In this document: positions 39,701 through 51,264 of the stretch, in pieces
Layout of the letters: each line of letters opens with the position of its first letter
How positions within the stretch are numbered: position 1 is the first letter of the stretch
DNA from: Pachypanchax playfairii
Taxonomy: Eukaryota > Chordata > Actinopteri > Cyprinodontiformes > Aplocheilidae
DNA: 64,000 nucleotides
Reading direction: 5' to 3'
Assembly (NCBI GenBank): GCA_006937955.1
Contig: SSNP01000015.1
Location: 6,135,548-6,199,547, forward strand
Position numbers and translations under genes: made by a program
The notes under the pieces: generated by a model
Seen by the model: the letters and a program-made list of their open reading frames with translations, nothing else
What the model was told of the DNA's origin: nothing
The model's database searches: none

Positions 39701-42205
39701 ATTAACAGTGAAATGGTAGAGATATAAATATATTGTATACAAATAGTTTGATATAAAGGGCAGCAGTGACTCAGACCTGAACTGAGTCGGGATGTGAATG
39801 TGCAGACAATCAAAGTGATCTCTCCACAAATGAAGGAGTCAAGGAAAGCACCCCTTAGCCACAAACAAAGCACTTCATCTGTAGAGTCTCTTCTCTGGAA
39901 ACAGGTTTGTATCAGATTAATGGCAAAGGGAGGAGAGACAACGGCTCTGATTATTGTTTCCCCTGCCCTCTACTCCATTTGTTCACTTTAGGTCTCCTGG
40001 GTGTGAGTCAGACTACCAATGTCCATGATTACCTGCTTTCAATATGCTCTCTTCTCCATTGTGCTGCTGCTGCACAGGCCCATCACTCAAACAGACACAG
40101 GATTGCAGAACAGAACACGTTTCCTTTGTTAGTAACCTGATGAAAGTGTCTACCTGCAGGGAGGAGCTAAGGATCTGGCCCCTGATGAGGAGCATCTATT
40201 GGTAACTGAGTGCATCAAGTTGTTTGTTTAAGATGAGATTGGATACTTAATAAATGTTGACTTAATGTGGTTTGGTTAGTTCTACTGTCTCTTCAATCTG
40301 AGGACATCAGGGGAAGGACACTTGTCACTCTGAGTCAGTTTACATTTAGTGAATTATTGCTCCACTGCCCTGCTTATACATAAATAAATCTACAAATATG
40401 CATGTCCACTCCCAGATACTTAAACTGTCACTGACTTTGAGTGACATTCACACACGCATGCTCACACACTCTGTCCTTTATTCCTCACTCTGCTTCAGAT
40501 CTCCACACACACACTCGGGCCGTTAGCCGGGAGTGGAAGAGGAGGGGAAAAGGATGAAAAATGAGCCAAATCGAGTCGGACCGTTGGCAACTCCTATCAA
40601 ATGCATCAATGGGTCCAAGGTGTGCAAGGACAGGGTGGAGGTTTTATGACTGCTGCTGAACATAAATACAAGCTAAAAATGTGGACCCAAAAGATGTCTG
40701 TGGGGCAAAAAGGGGAAAAAATGCACATTTTGCAGAAAATAAATGTAAATGTCAGCCAAAGTCATTCTGAGCTCTATCATGTGTCTTTTTTGTTGTTTGT
40801 AATCGGTCTAGCGATACACAACCCAGACTTCACATTACTGTAAAGACATAACTGGATTAACCTGCTAATCCTCATCATTTCATCCACATCCAGGCTCTCT
40901 ATGCAACATGAACCTCTGGCTATAATAATGAATCAAATGAATAATTTGGTTCAGGAACACGCAAAATGTTTTAAAATATAACAATATTCTTTATATTGAG
41001 ATTTTTATTGAATATGTTGATAATAGTTTGGTAAATAATCAGAATGTGACATTTGGTTTATTTCAGTCATATTTTATTAATCCCCAAAGGGAAATTAGAT
41101 GATGTAGTAATTTGTTTTTTGACTTCAGTGGAAGGACGTGTGCTCCGATACTCTGGTTATGTTAAAGGCATTTTTTAGGTTCAGTTCAGATGTTTTGAAG
41201 TTTGACTGTGAGGAGTTCAGCATCTCTGCAGTTTTAAGAACGAGGGAAATTCTCATGAAGCTAATCAGGAACCATTTCAGTGATTTTTTTTTTTCATAAT
41301 ATACAGGAAATTAAAATGCATCGAGCCAGTTTAAGACAACACTATCTGTGTACTTATACTCCTCACTTCTACAGTACATCAATGTTGCATGATTTCTAAT
41401 CATCTACAAAACTGCAACAATGGCTAAATCTGTGACTTCTGTCTGTGGAAATAAGAAAAAATCAAACTTTACTGAGAGACACTGAGATGGAAGGTCTGAC
41501 AGACTGCTGCAAATGCCGGAGAGTTTCAGTGCATGCAGATATAGCTCTTTTTTTAATGCAGAAAACATGAACCACCATCTCTCACACAAGTGATAATGTA
41601 AAAATGACGGAATGTCATGTTTAACACAAACTGCTTGGAAAATCTTAGATTTTATTGAGAATTTGTTCTGGCTAGATGTTAGCTTGGATTCAAAAGGTTT
41701 TTATCCTGATTCTCCAAAATGACGACTCACTCAGACTGCATCTGCTGCAGGTAACATACTGACTCATCATAATTATACTACATGAAAGCCTCCTGAACCT
41801 TTAAATACCTCCAACCTATAAAAATCTGAAGTGAATTATTTGTTGTTATCATGTGTCTGGGGGAGATGCTGCTCAGCCTCAGCCTGTCTGCACACCCAGA
41901 GCTGCTCACTGTTTGGCATCAATTTTCAGATATTGATCTTTGCAGGGTGTACCCTTGGGCAAGGTGAATTTACACTTTCCTCCTGCCACCCCTCCAACTC
42001 TCACCAGCTTCAGCCCAGAGTCACTTTCTCTGCATTCAGGGATGAGGAGGAATCCCACTGGATTTCTCTCTGACTGCTTGTCAGTGCTGCTATCGTCAGT
42101 GTCTCTCTGATGTATTAGGTCACTTCTGCATGAGCATACACATGAGACAAACGCTCAGATGTCTAATCTCCCTGTTACACACACGCACACAAACTTTGAC
42201 ACACA
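33776..42205. other. Non-coding stretch, no gene firmly recognised
   Basis: Mostly AT-rich with somewhat more GC-balanced patches at about 37200-37560, 38090-38300 and 39000-39400, which may be regulatory or exonic but cannot be assigned. A splice-bounded 180-base open segment at 35962-36141 is discussed as a weak exon candidate. A tract of pure tagta-type repetition lies near 35515-35528. At 41072-41100, attttattaatccccaaagg and the bases after it resemble a phrase often seen at the ends of dispersed fish retroelements; it is too short to classify. Confidence 0.45.
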
Positions 42206-42207
42206 TA
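42206..42207. repeat. Left TA target-site duplication of the Tc1 element
   Basis: TA directly before the terminal cagtggggc, matched by TA at 43776-43777. Tc1/mariner elements always insert at TA and duplicate it. Confidence 0.9.
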
Positions 42208-42407
42208 CAGTGGGGCAAAAAAGTATTTAGTCAGCCACCAATTGTGTAAGTTCTCCCACTTAAAAAGATCAGAGAGGCCTGTAATTTTCATCATAGGTAT
42301 ACCTCAACTATGAGAGACAAAATGAGGAAAAAAAATCCAGAAAATCACATTGTCTGATTTTTAAAGAATTTATTTGCAAATTATGGTGGAAAATAAGTAT
42401 TTGGTCA
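42208..42407 (+). repeat. Left terminal inverted repeat, 200 bases (IR/DR type)
   Basis: Matches the reverse complement of 43576-43775 over its full length and diverges right after ggtca. It contains the outer direct-repeat core near 42223-42238 and the inner one near 42392-42407. Confidence 0.95.
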
Positions 42408-42570
42408 CCTACAAACAAGTAAGATTTCTGGCTTTCACAGACCTGTAACTTCTTTAAGAGGCTCCTCGGTCCTCCACTCGTTACCTGTATTAATGGCACC
42501 TGTGTGAACTCGTTATCAGTATAAAAGACACCTGTCCACAACCTCAAACAGTCACGCTCCAAACTCCACT

Positions 42571-43548
42571 ATGGCCAAGACCAAAGAGCTGTCAAAGGAC
42601 ACCAGAAACAAAATTGTAGACCTTCACCAGGCTGGGAAGACTGAATCTGCAATAGGTAAGCAGCTTGGTGTGAAGAAATCAACTGTGGGAGCAATTATTA
42701 GAAAATGGAAGACATACAAGACCACTGATAATCTCCCTCGATCTGGGGCTCCACGCAAGATCTCACCCCGTGGGGTCAAAATGATCACAAGAACGGTGAG
42801 CAAAAATCCCAGAACCACACGGAGGGACCTAGTGAATGACCTGCAGAGAGCTGGGACCAAAGTAACAAAGGCTACCATCAGTAACACACTACGCCGCCAG
42901 GGACTCAAATCCTGCAGTGCCAGACGTGTCCCCCTGCTGAAGCCAGGACACGTCCAGGCCCGTCTGCGGTTTGCTAGAGAGCATTTGGATGATCCAGAAG
43001 AGGATTGGGAGAACATCATATGGTCAGATGAAACCAAAATAGAACTTTTTGGTAGAAACTCAACTTGTCGTGTTTGGAGGGGAAAGAATGCTGAGTTGAA
43101 TCCAAAGAACACCATACCTACTGTAAAGCATGGGGGTGGAAACATCATGCTTTGGGGCTGTTTTTCTGCAAGGGGACCAGGACGACTGATCCGTGTAAAG
43201 GAAAGAATGAATGGGGCCATGTATCGTAAGATTTTGAGTGAAAACCTCCTTCCATCAGCAAGGGCATTGAAAATGAGACGTGGCTGGGTCTTTCAGCATG
43301 ACAATGATCCCAAACACACCGCCCGGGCAACGAAGGAGTGGCTTCGTAAGAAGCATTTCAAGGTCCTGGAGTGGCCTAGCCAGTCTCCAGATCTCAACCC
43401 CATAGAAAATCTCTGGAGGGAGTTGAAAGTCCGTGTTGCCCAGCGTCAGCCCCAAAACATCACTGTTCTAGAGGAGATCTGCATGGAGGAATGGGCCAAA
43501 ATACCAGCAACAGTGTGTGAAAACCTTGTGCCAACAAAGGCTATATAA
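42571..43548 (+). pseudogene. Tc1-like transposase, C-terminally truncated by a frameshifting deletion
   Basis: Cut-and-paste transposase of the Tc1/mariner superfamily, 325 codons where relatives such as Sleeping Beauty have about 340. The start ATG follows the left repeat by about 160 bases and begins MAKTKELS, as in relatives. Residues about 10-50 form the first helix-turn-helix of the paired-like DNA-binding region, followed by a basic RSGAPRKISPR linker (57-67) and a second helix-turn-helix to about 118. The catalytic triad is complete: D153 in WSDETK, D244 in FQHDNDPKH, E279 in PDLNPIENLW, with 34 residues between the last two. The frame ends ENLVPTKAI-stop, whereas the normal family ending NKGYITKY-stop lies in another frame at 43533-43559. 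A short out-of-frame deletion just after ENLV is therefore the simplest explanation. The gene is otherwise open with no internal stop, so decay is recent. Residual activity cannot be judged from sequence. Confidence 0.93.
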
Positions 43549-43575
43549 CAAAGTATTGAGATTAACTTTTGTTAT

Positions 43576-43775
43576 TGACCAAATACTTATTTTCCACCAT
43601 AATTTGCAAATAAATTCTTTAAAAATCAGACAATGTGATTTTCTGGATTTTTTTTCCTCATTTTGTCTCTCATAGTTGAGGTATACCTATGATGAAAATT
43701 ACAGGCCTCTCTGATCTTTTTAAGTGGGAGAACTTACACAATTGGTGGCTGACTAAATACTTTTTTGCCCCACTG
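43576..43775 (-). repeat. Right terminal inverted repeat, 200 bases (IR/DR type)
   Basis: Reverse complement of 42208-42407, beginning tgaccaaatacttattttcc and ending ttttttgccccactg. It starts 27 bases after the transposase stop codon. Confidence 0.95.
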
Positions 43776-43777
43776 TA
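43776..43777. repeat. Right TA target-site duplication of the Tc1 element
   Basis: TA directly after the terminal cactg, the partner of 42206-42207. Confidence 0.9.
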
Positions 43778-46700
43778 CATGGTCCATCACTGGTAATTTT
43801 CTTTACATCTGCCATGACTGTGGCTATTTGCAAAAGATATTGATCAAAGATTCCCATTCTTGAATTTTTCATTCACCAAATCCTTGTTAAAGGAAACCCC
43901 ATAGGGTGACTTCAGTACAAACACATTTAATCAAAAGTTTGTTTAAAACCTTTCTACAGCAACAAGTGGACATGAGGGACCAAAACAGATTATGGATTGA
44001 TCCTAAAACCTCTCCCAACACTGCATTTCACAACTACGTGTTCTCTCAATTTGTTAAAATGTTTGTCATATTCCAACACTTAGATACTTTCTGCATTTAT
44101 TCAGATGCTGTGATCAGATTCAAAAACTCAAATGGATTCAATGTCTAGAAAATGCAACTTTTACCTTGCTGCAGGAGGAACAAAGTTGTATTGAGAATTC
44201 TTATTTTCTAATCTGTGCTCATAAGAGTGTGAAACAGCCCAGAGGACCTTTAAAAAAATATCTGGCAAATACATATAAACATGCTTTTAATGATCTGTAA
44301 AATAATGTAGAAATAAAAGATGGGTTCTTGTCAGAGTCCATGTTCCTCAAATGACCCAGATTTTTAAAAGCCAAATAAGCTTCTCATTGAAAAATAGTTA
44401 TTGTTCTTAATGTGAAATGCTCTGAGTGGAAGCTGGAAAAAAGCACACTATAGTCTGCCTAATGGTGTGAGAACTGCTGCAAGCATAACCATGGAAACTA
44501 TTCCTGGTGCTGTGCCGTTTATAGACGACTCGAACGGAGTGATGACACAATCTAATATAACAGTTAAAAAAAATCACAACTTCATGAAGTGAGTTACAAG
44601 AGCATAATAAACCAGTGGAACCCTGCAGATGCTTGAGGGGGGTCACCCTGCTCACCTGAGACTGGATTAAACCTGCTCAGTCCAGGTGAATCAGTCTGGA
44701 GCCTCCACTCTGCAGCAGCCAGGTGCAGCAATTTGGATGATGATGATGGGGTTGTGGAGAGACTGCTTCAAGTGGGGTAGGCTCGATAACAGTCAGGCAC
44801 CCTGAATCTGGAGAGTGTCAGAGGGAGGAGAGAGGAAAGAGGCAGCAGATAAAAGGCAGTTATTTGTGATGAATGTTTTTTACATATGTAGGGGGCCTGC
44901 TTTTGTTTTTGTGTGTAAATATAAAGGGAGATGGTTCACAGACGGAGGCGAGGTAATTGTGTTTCACCCCGCCTCGTCTCCTCTCTGAGTTAGTGCACAC
45001 AGAGCCTGACCGGCAGGTGGGTGGAGAGATCCACAGGAATTACAGGAGTCGCAGGATGCCATTTAAACATCACAGTCTGTCTGGATAGATGTGCACGGTT
45101 CAAGCCTTCTGCTGTTTACATGCCTGGCAAGCTCTTATTTTGCTATTTTTTGGTCCCAGCAAGCATAGCTACACAGATAGTAATTTATAAGAATATGCAC
45201 TCGGATGTTTCTGGTTTATATGCAAAGCCGTTTGGTCGTGCAGTGCATAGAACAAAACCGTAACTGATTTAATTAAGACTGCTATGGTGCATCAATGAAT
45301 GTGAGCTGCAGGAATCTGCACAAAGGCTGCTGTGTCCTGTCAGTCAAAGACACTCCTTCGCTTTAGATCTATATCTGCTCAGTGTTAATATGAGAATCAT
45401 TGTGCTGAAGGCTGCAGGATTGATCAATACCTGAGAGTCTGCAAAAAGAGATTAACAAAGACATACACCAACATGCACAAATGAAATGCCCCTCTCATGC
45501 TGCACACAGCCCGTCGGGAGGTTTGGCAGGAGATAATTGGGTTATAGATCAATACGGGATTGTAAAAATGAAAATAACCCTCTGATCTGAGAAAGGGATC
45601 ATTTCCCAAAATGTAGCAGTCTAATTTTTTGGGTGACTTTAGTAAAAATGTGACATAATGAGTGTATTAGTCATGTTAATCATGCTTTTTGTTTTCCTTA
45701 GAAGAACCTCTCGCTTATTATTTTTCACTTGATGTTGATGCATAAAATAATCACACAAAACATGTCTTAAGCTGACCAAAGAGCTCCACTTAACCACTTG
45801 AAGTGAAAATCAGCGCTGTAGCTCATTAGCTCAGATACTGATTACAACAGTGAAACCTTAAAGAAAAAGATTTGTGCATGTGTAGGTAGAAAAATAAAAG
45901 GTACAATGCTGCAGATTGAGTTTTAACTCTTTCTGCACACAGACATTCATACAATGTCTAATCTAATACCTACAATTCTGTTTTGTTTTGTTCATTTTTT
46001 GCTCTTTTAAACATGATACATTTCAGAATAAAGTTTGCAAAGACAAATGAACAAATATGTCTGAAACAATAGGCCTCATTAAATTAGTGATTTTATAAAA
46101 CCACTTTCTTTACCTCACACTTTCTTAATCATAGAAAAATAGATGCTAGATATTAAAGCAGTGGTGGTGAACAATAACTCTGCGTTTGAGCTTTTCACCA
46201 CAACCCAGATGAAATGAAATATTGTCGGATAATGACATGTATAGCACACGCGTGGTCCTCAAACGCCTTCTTTTTGTGACCATTGTGTGTTTTCTGCATT
46301 GTGTTCCTGTAAATCCATGTATCACAGCTGATTACACAAAACTACCTTTTTTCCTTTTTACTACAGAAAAATAGTAATTTAACCGATGCTGTTGCCTTGG
46401 AAATAACAGCATGTGGCTCAGGAATAACACAAAATTGGATTTTATTTTGTTTTTAATGGTTTAATATTTTATTTAAAACAGAAAATAAAACTCAGTTGCC
46501 TTTTTTTTATCAAAAAGGGTTGTTGATGTTTTGTTTTTTTTAATCACAGTATCATTAAAAACTCTTCATCCATACAAAAGTGAAATAAAAAAAACAAATT
46601 TACATTAAGGCACTTTTTGAATTTAACAGGTCTCATCTTTAGAAGAAATCAAGATGAATATAGATTAATAATTGTAATAATTAATAGAAATAATGGAATA

Positions 46701-49700
46701 ACAAAAGACCAACGTGCTGGTGTGAACAAGCTGAGGACCAAATCATTTGTGATATCAACTTAATGAAAGTTTTATTTTAGTTGACAGTTTGTGCTTTAAA
46801 TGCTGTTTAAAACCATCATGAAACAAATGTTTTAACTCTCCAGTTCATAAAAGTGTTGTGTACACTCATTATGGCTTTAGCAGCTTCTTTTACAAGTAAA
46901 TCATCCAGTCAGTCTTTGGTGAACAGAAACAATTTTGGGTCAAGCAGAAACAATTTGTCTTCCAAGTCAGTGATCAAGCAGAGACATCAGCTTCAACGTG
47001 ACGGCGAGTATCAAAGCAGTCAGATCAGGGATGTTAGTGAGCTGATAGACTGTTGAATTTGGGTTAAGTTAATAGTTTGCAACTATAACTAGTGCTCTTA
47101 CCTTCATAATACTGTAAAAAATAAAAGTAAAAATGTTTATCATACCAGAATGAGGGATTTTTTTCAGAACAAAAGATTTATTTGACAAAACATTAAAGTT
47201 TATGAAACTGAAAGCAGCAAAAAAGAAAACATAGAAACATCTAAGACCCTTTTTACACAAGGTTAAGATTCTTGATGTTCTTCAGCTTTTTAGAATGTAG
47301 CGAGTTTATGAGGAATCCCAAAAACCCCATTTCAGTGTGAAGACAGTTATGATGCTGCTCTGATCACAAACATGTGTTCCCTTCTGTTTTCTCTCCTTCT
47401 CAACTGTACATTTCCAAGATGATCCTACAGCATACGTCCATGTTCTCAACTAACCCAGTGACCCACTGTAATATGACTCTATCATCAGGATGCAGCATGA
47501 GCCAGACGATCATGCTATTACAGTATGAGGTTGCAGCCCAGGCATGAAGCCAGGGCCATCAGTCCCGCTTCAAATTTTAGTCGACCAAGTCACAATGTAG
47601 ACCCAAAGTCATGAACACACTGTAGCCACATTAATAAACCATCAGGACCACACTACAGAACACTCAGAACAACCCATCACACCTAATATGGGCCTTCTGT
47701 GTCTTTATGTGCAGAAGACTTTGCCAAGACTCCTCAAAGTCCATCCAAGCTATGGCGGATTTATCTGCTCATGGTCTTTATCCAGTCTGAAGAGGGTCTA
47801 ATAAGGTTCTCCAGCACCAACAGAACAAGAGAGCGATTGCTGCATGCTGGATCATTGACTGAACCTTTCCGTTTTCTCCAAGAAACATGTTTCCAAATCT
47901 TTCTCCTCTCCTCTTCAATTAATTGAGAGCATCACTTCTTACATTCTCTCAAATGTTGAGCATGTCTGAGTGAAACTAAATTACAGAATGGAGGAAAAAA
48001 CCTAGTAACATGCTGGCAAACATTCTTTCATTTGACAGTGATGATGTCTCTGCTGCGAGTCATGGATCAAGTGAGAAAATATTATTGAAAAAGGAGACAA
48101 TCCAGACTCCTCTCAGCTGAAAGGCCTGACTGTGACTGTGTCTCCCTGTGCTGCAAAATCCATTATTGCCTCACAATAACACAGTCGTACACTCATTTTC
48201 TGAAATTTGGCTGCAGCTATGTTACATAGATCCTCTAACAAACCCAATCTATCAGGAGAGAGCTGCAGCTGGATGAAAGTGGACATGATTTACCACAGCA
48301 CCTCATCTCCCCCCCTGTAATCACTGGAGTTAATGTAATGCAGGCAGGCTTTTAAAAACCAGAACAGTGCTCTATAAATTCACCACAACTCTTGACCTGC
48401 CAGTCCACCCTCTCTTTCTCCTCACACACATCATCCCTCTTTTTGTTTCCATCCAGCTTCCTCTCCACACCAGCAGTCTGCTTGAAATGCAACATATACC
48501 TGCTCTTGACTCAGTCTGGGTCTCTGCAACAGGGCAGAGATCTCTGCAGCTTGTTATCAGTTTGTCCTCTGACATCTCTTGAGTTGACATGTCCCCATGA
48601 TTCAAAACCTTGGAAAATTCTCTGATGAGCTGATTGAGTTTTGAATGGGATTCAAATATTCCTTTAATTTTCCAGGAAGTACACTGCTCCATTATACAGA
48701 GCAGATAAGTTGTTAAAACCTTAAAGAACTTTGCACTGAGGCAAAAAAATGAAACATAATTAAACGACAGATTATTCAATCTACCAACTCTTGTAAAAAA
48801 AAAAAAATCAAGTGCTGAAATTAGAATAAATATTGGGAGAAGAAGTATGAGTCATTACTCAGAAGTCAGTATAATTGATGAAGGCATGTTTTCTTTAAAA
48901 ACCACAGATTGGATGAGTAATAATGTTCATAAGTCGTCATGTAGCGTGCAGTCTCACTGCCTCCGCTTGCTTCTGAAAATAAGCACCGAGAACTGCAAGA
49001 TTTTTAGATTTTGTGCATATTTTCACACATTTGACATCCACAAGATCTGCTTCGCAGTTTGTTTTCCATTTAAAACTGTCTGCTTTTGATTTGCATATTA
49101 TGTACTACAATGGAACACAGTGTAAATGATCCATAGCAGATTTAATCTGTAAAGTCTGTGCAATCATTCCACATTTTCAACTTCAAGTCAAGAAACAGAT
49201 TGCATGACAAACGAAGAGTGCGGATATTCTTACATGTTTAAAATTGACAATTCTCAATGACATTAACCTGCAATGGGGGGGAGGAGGAGGGGGCTGTAAT
49301 GAGCAAGTATATCCTATTTATCTTTATAGCTTTTCACTTTTTATAACTGAGTTTCTTTCACTAGTTATTTAACAAGTATGTTTGTATTTATTATAGTATT
49401 ATATTATGATTCTTGTGTAAAATCCTCATTATTAATGAGCATCAAGGAATAACAGAGCCCCCCACATGGGATGCATGTGCAGAGTTTTAGGAGGATGGGT
49501 TTTGTTGATGCTGTTGGTCTTTAACATGCTGGAGTTTCATCAGTTGTTGCAGTTAACAACTCTTAGTTATACAGCACAGAAGCACATATACAGAGAACAT
49601 TTACTTTTTTTCGGCACGTTACACATTTTGAAAGAAGTGACTGATTAATCTGTATTCTACAAATAAAATCTGCACTTTTACAAAACCAACAACACAAGCA

Positions 49701-51215
49701 CAAAAAAACTTCTTAGAATTAAATTATCTTACAGTTTAAGTGGCGTCTTGACAGCAACATTTAAATCTTTCTTCTCTACTTCTAACTTGGTGCAAAAAAT
49801 AATTTGCTATCATCATATTTCTGTTTTGGGTTGAAGATTTTACCCAAAATCTGCTTGGTCTCAGTTAAAATCAGGTAAATGGAGGTTATGACACACACAC
49901 ACCTGTGGGTGTTTTGTGGTTAGGGAGCATGGTGTGTGGAATGGTCTGAAGGTCTTAATGAAAGCCAGAGTGCTTAGTGGACACGAGAGCTCCACTGATG
50001 AAAATCAATGCAGTCTTTTGTAGTCCGATGGGGAGCAGCCAATTCCAGGCCTCGCCTGCCTGATGCGGCGTTGGCAGACTTTGACGAGCATTTAATGACG
50101 CGTCACTGAGCTAGACAGGTAATCAATTTATTTAGGCAGTAATGTATGTATCCCCTGGTAAATCTTTAATTAATGGGAGAAAAGAAGAGGACAATAGTGA
50201 TACAGCAGGCCGAGACGTATGAAAATCCAAAGGCTTGTTTCCTCATTTCCCTTTTAATTAGCTAGAACTGTTTGATACTCCAGTTGTGTTTCATTACATT
50301 TCCAAACGTCTTTGTTAATCTACTCACAGCAAGCCTTGATTTTATGACGGATATATTAGAGTGAAATCATTTTAGGATTTTTGTGATTTGAGATCTGGCT
50401 GTGCAGTTACCTTTCTTCCACTTTTCATGGGCAATTGCCTTCATTTCTGGACCATTGCACTGCTGTGAAACAAAGGCCACAAGCAGCACATACATCATCT
50501 GTACTACTGTCCACTCAGGTTTTGTTTTTCTTCTACCTTGTGAGCTGTTCAGGATTGTTCCTTTCTGTTTTTGCACACCAATTGTAGGTTTTTGCAACAA
50601 TTCATTCTCAATATTTTCGTTGCTGCAGTGATTGAGTGTTTTATCTGCTGGATGGATTCTCTGGAGGACGTCTCTTAATCCTCCAAAGAAAAACAAAAAC
50701 AAATGTTCTCACTCCTTCTCAGTGTTTTGATCAGACTTGGTTCACAAAGATCCGGGAGGTTGGATGTTCATATTAAAGTGACAGTCTGACTCAACTGTTA
50801 TGCATCAATCTACAAGGCATTTGAAAGATTTTTTGAGCGTGGGCAAAAAAGTCAGACCATTAACCCGAGTCTGAATGTGCAGAGGAGATTGTATGTGTTT
50901 GTTTTCTATGAATATATTTTGAAAGACATTATATGCTTCAGACTTTTTGATGGCACAGATCAAACAAACAAAAAAATGACTCCTAAATAATTTAAACCAT
51001 TTTAGGAGAAAAATCTTTTTTGGAAGTTTTATCTTCAGATGTTTAATTCATAAATATTTTCATAACTAAAGAAACATATTTTAATTCATCAAGTTATGTA
51101 TTTTTCACAATATCTGTTATATTTTAGATATTACATGAATGTGTATTTTTTATCTCTGAAATGATTTAATTCATTGATTTAACTTTATTTAATTTGTGTT
51201 TTGAATTTAACTCGG
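43778..51215. other. Non-coding stretch, no gene firmly recognised
   Basis: Mostly AT-rich. Open frames are short except a 135-codon minus-strand frame at 48372-48779 and a 111-codon minus-strand frame at 50367-50702, neither of a known family. The latter contains a hydrophobic stretch and a possible splice donor and is discussed as a weak exon candidate. About 50020-50310 has the look of a conserved non-coding element. A run of 12 or 13 A lies near 48797-48808, and a G-rich patch at 49276-49291. Confidence 0.45.
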
Positions 51216-51264
51216 ATTAGAATAGAATAGAATAGAATAGAATAGAATAGAATAGAATAGAATA
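51216..51264. repeat. (AATAG)n pentanucleotide microsatellite
   Basis: Eight perfect units of aatag at 51221-51260, with partial units on both sides, ending in an A run. Confidence 0.97.

Larger units (their letters stand above)
42208..43775 (+). mobile_element. Tc1-like DNA transposon, 1,568 bases, full length in outline
   Basis: The element is flanked by TA, opens with cagtggggcaaaaaagta and closes with the reverse complement. Its terminal inverted repeats are 200 bases each (42208-42407 and 43576-43775). I read them as identical, including the 8-base A/T runs, so insertion or spread was recent. Each repeat carries two related direct repeats, one at the outer end (aagtatttagtca) and one at the inner end (aagtatttggtca), the IR/DR arrangement in which transposase binds twice per end. 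The single gene between them, plus strand, encodes a transposase that has lost its normal C-terminus (see 42571-43548), so this copy is probably not autonomous, but its ends look usable by transposase from another copy. From memory, close relatives occur in many fishes and in lampreys. Confidence 0.97.

Noticed and set aside
41060..41105. attaatccccaaagggaaat, resembling the end of a fish retroelement
   Set aside because: Too short to assign to a family without a repeat library; mentioned only within the non-coding interval.
42624..43455. Minus-strand open frames of 198, 61 and 66 codons inside the Tc1 element
   Set aside because: They lie antisense to the transposase gene and are shadows of its codon pattern.
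48372..48779. 135-codon minus-strand frame
   Set aside because: Overlapping frames on the other strand are equally open, no splice signals or domain are seen, and the opposite strand is C/T-rich, which removes stops.
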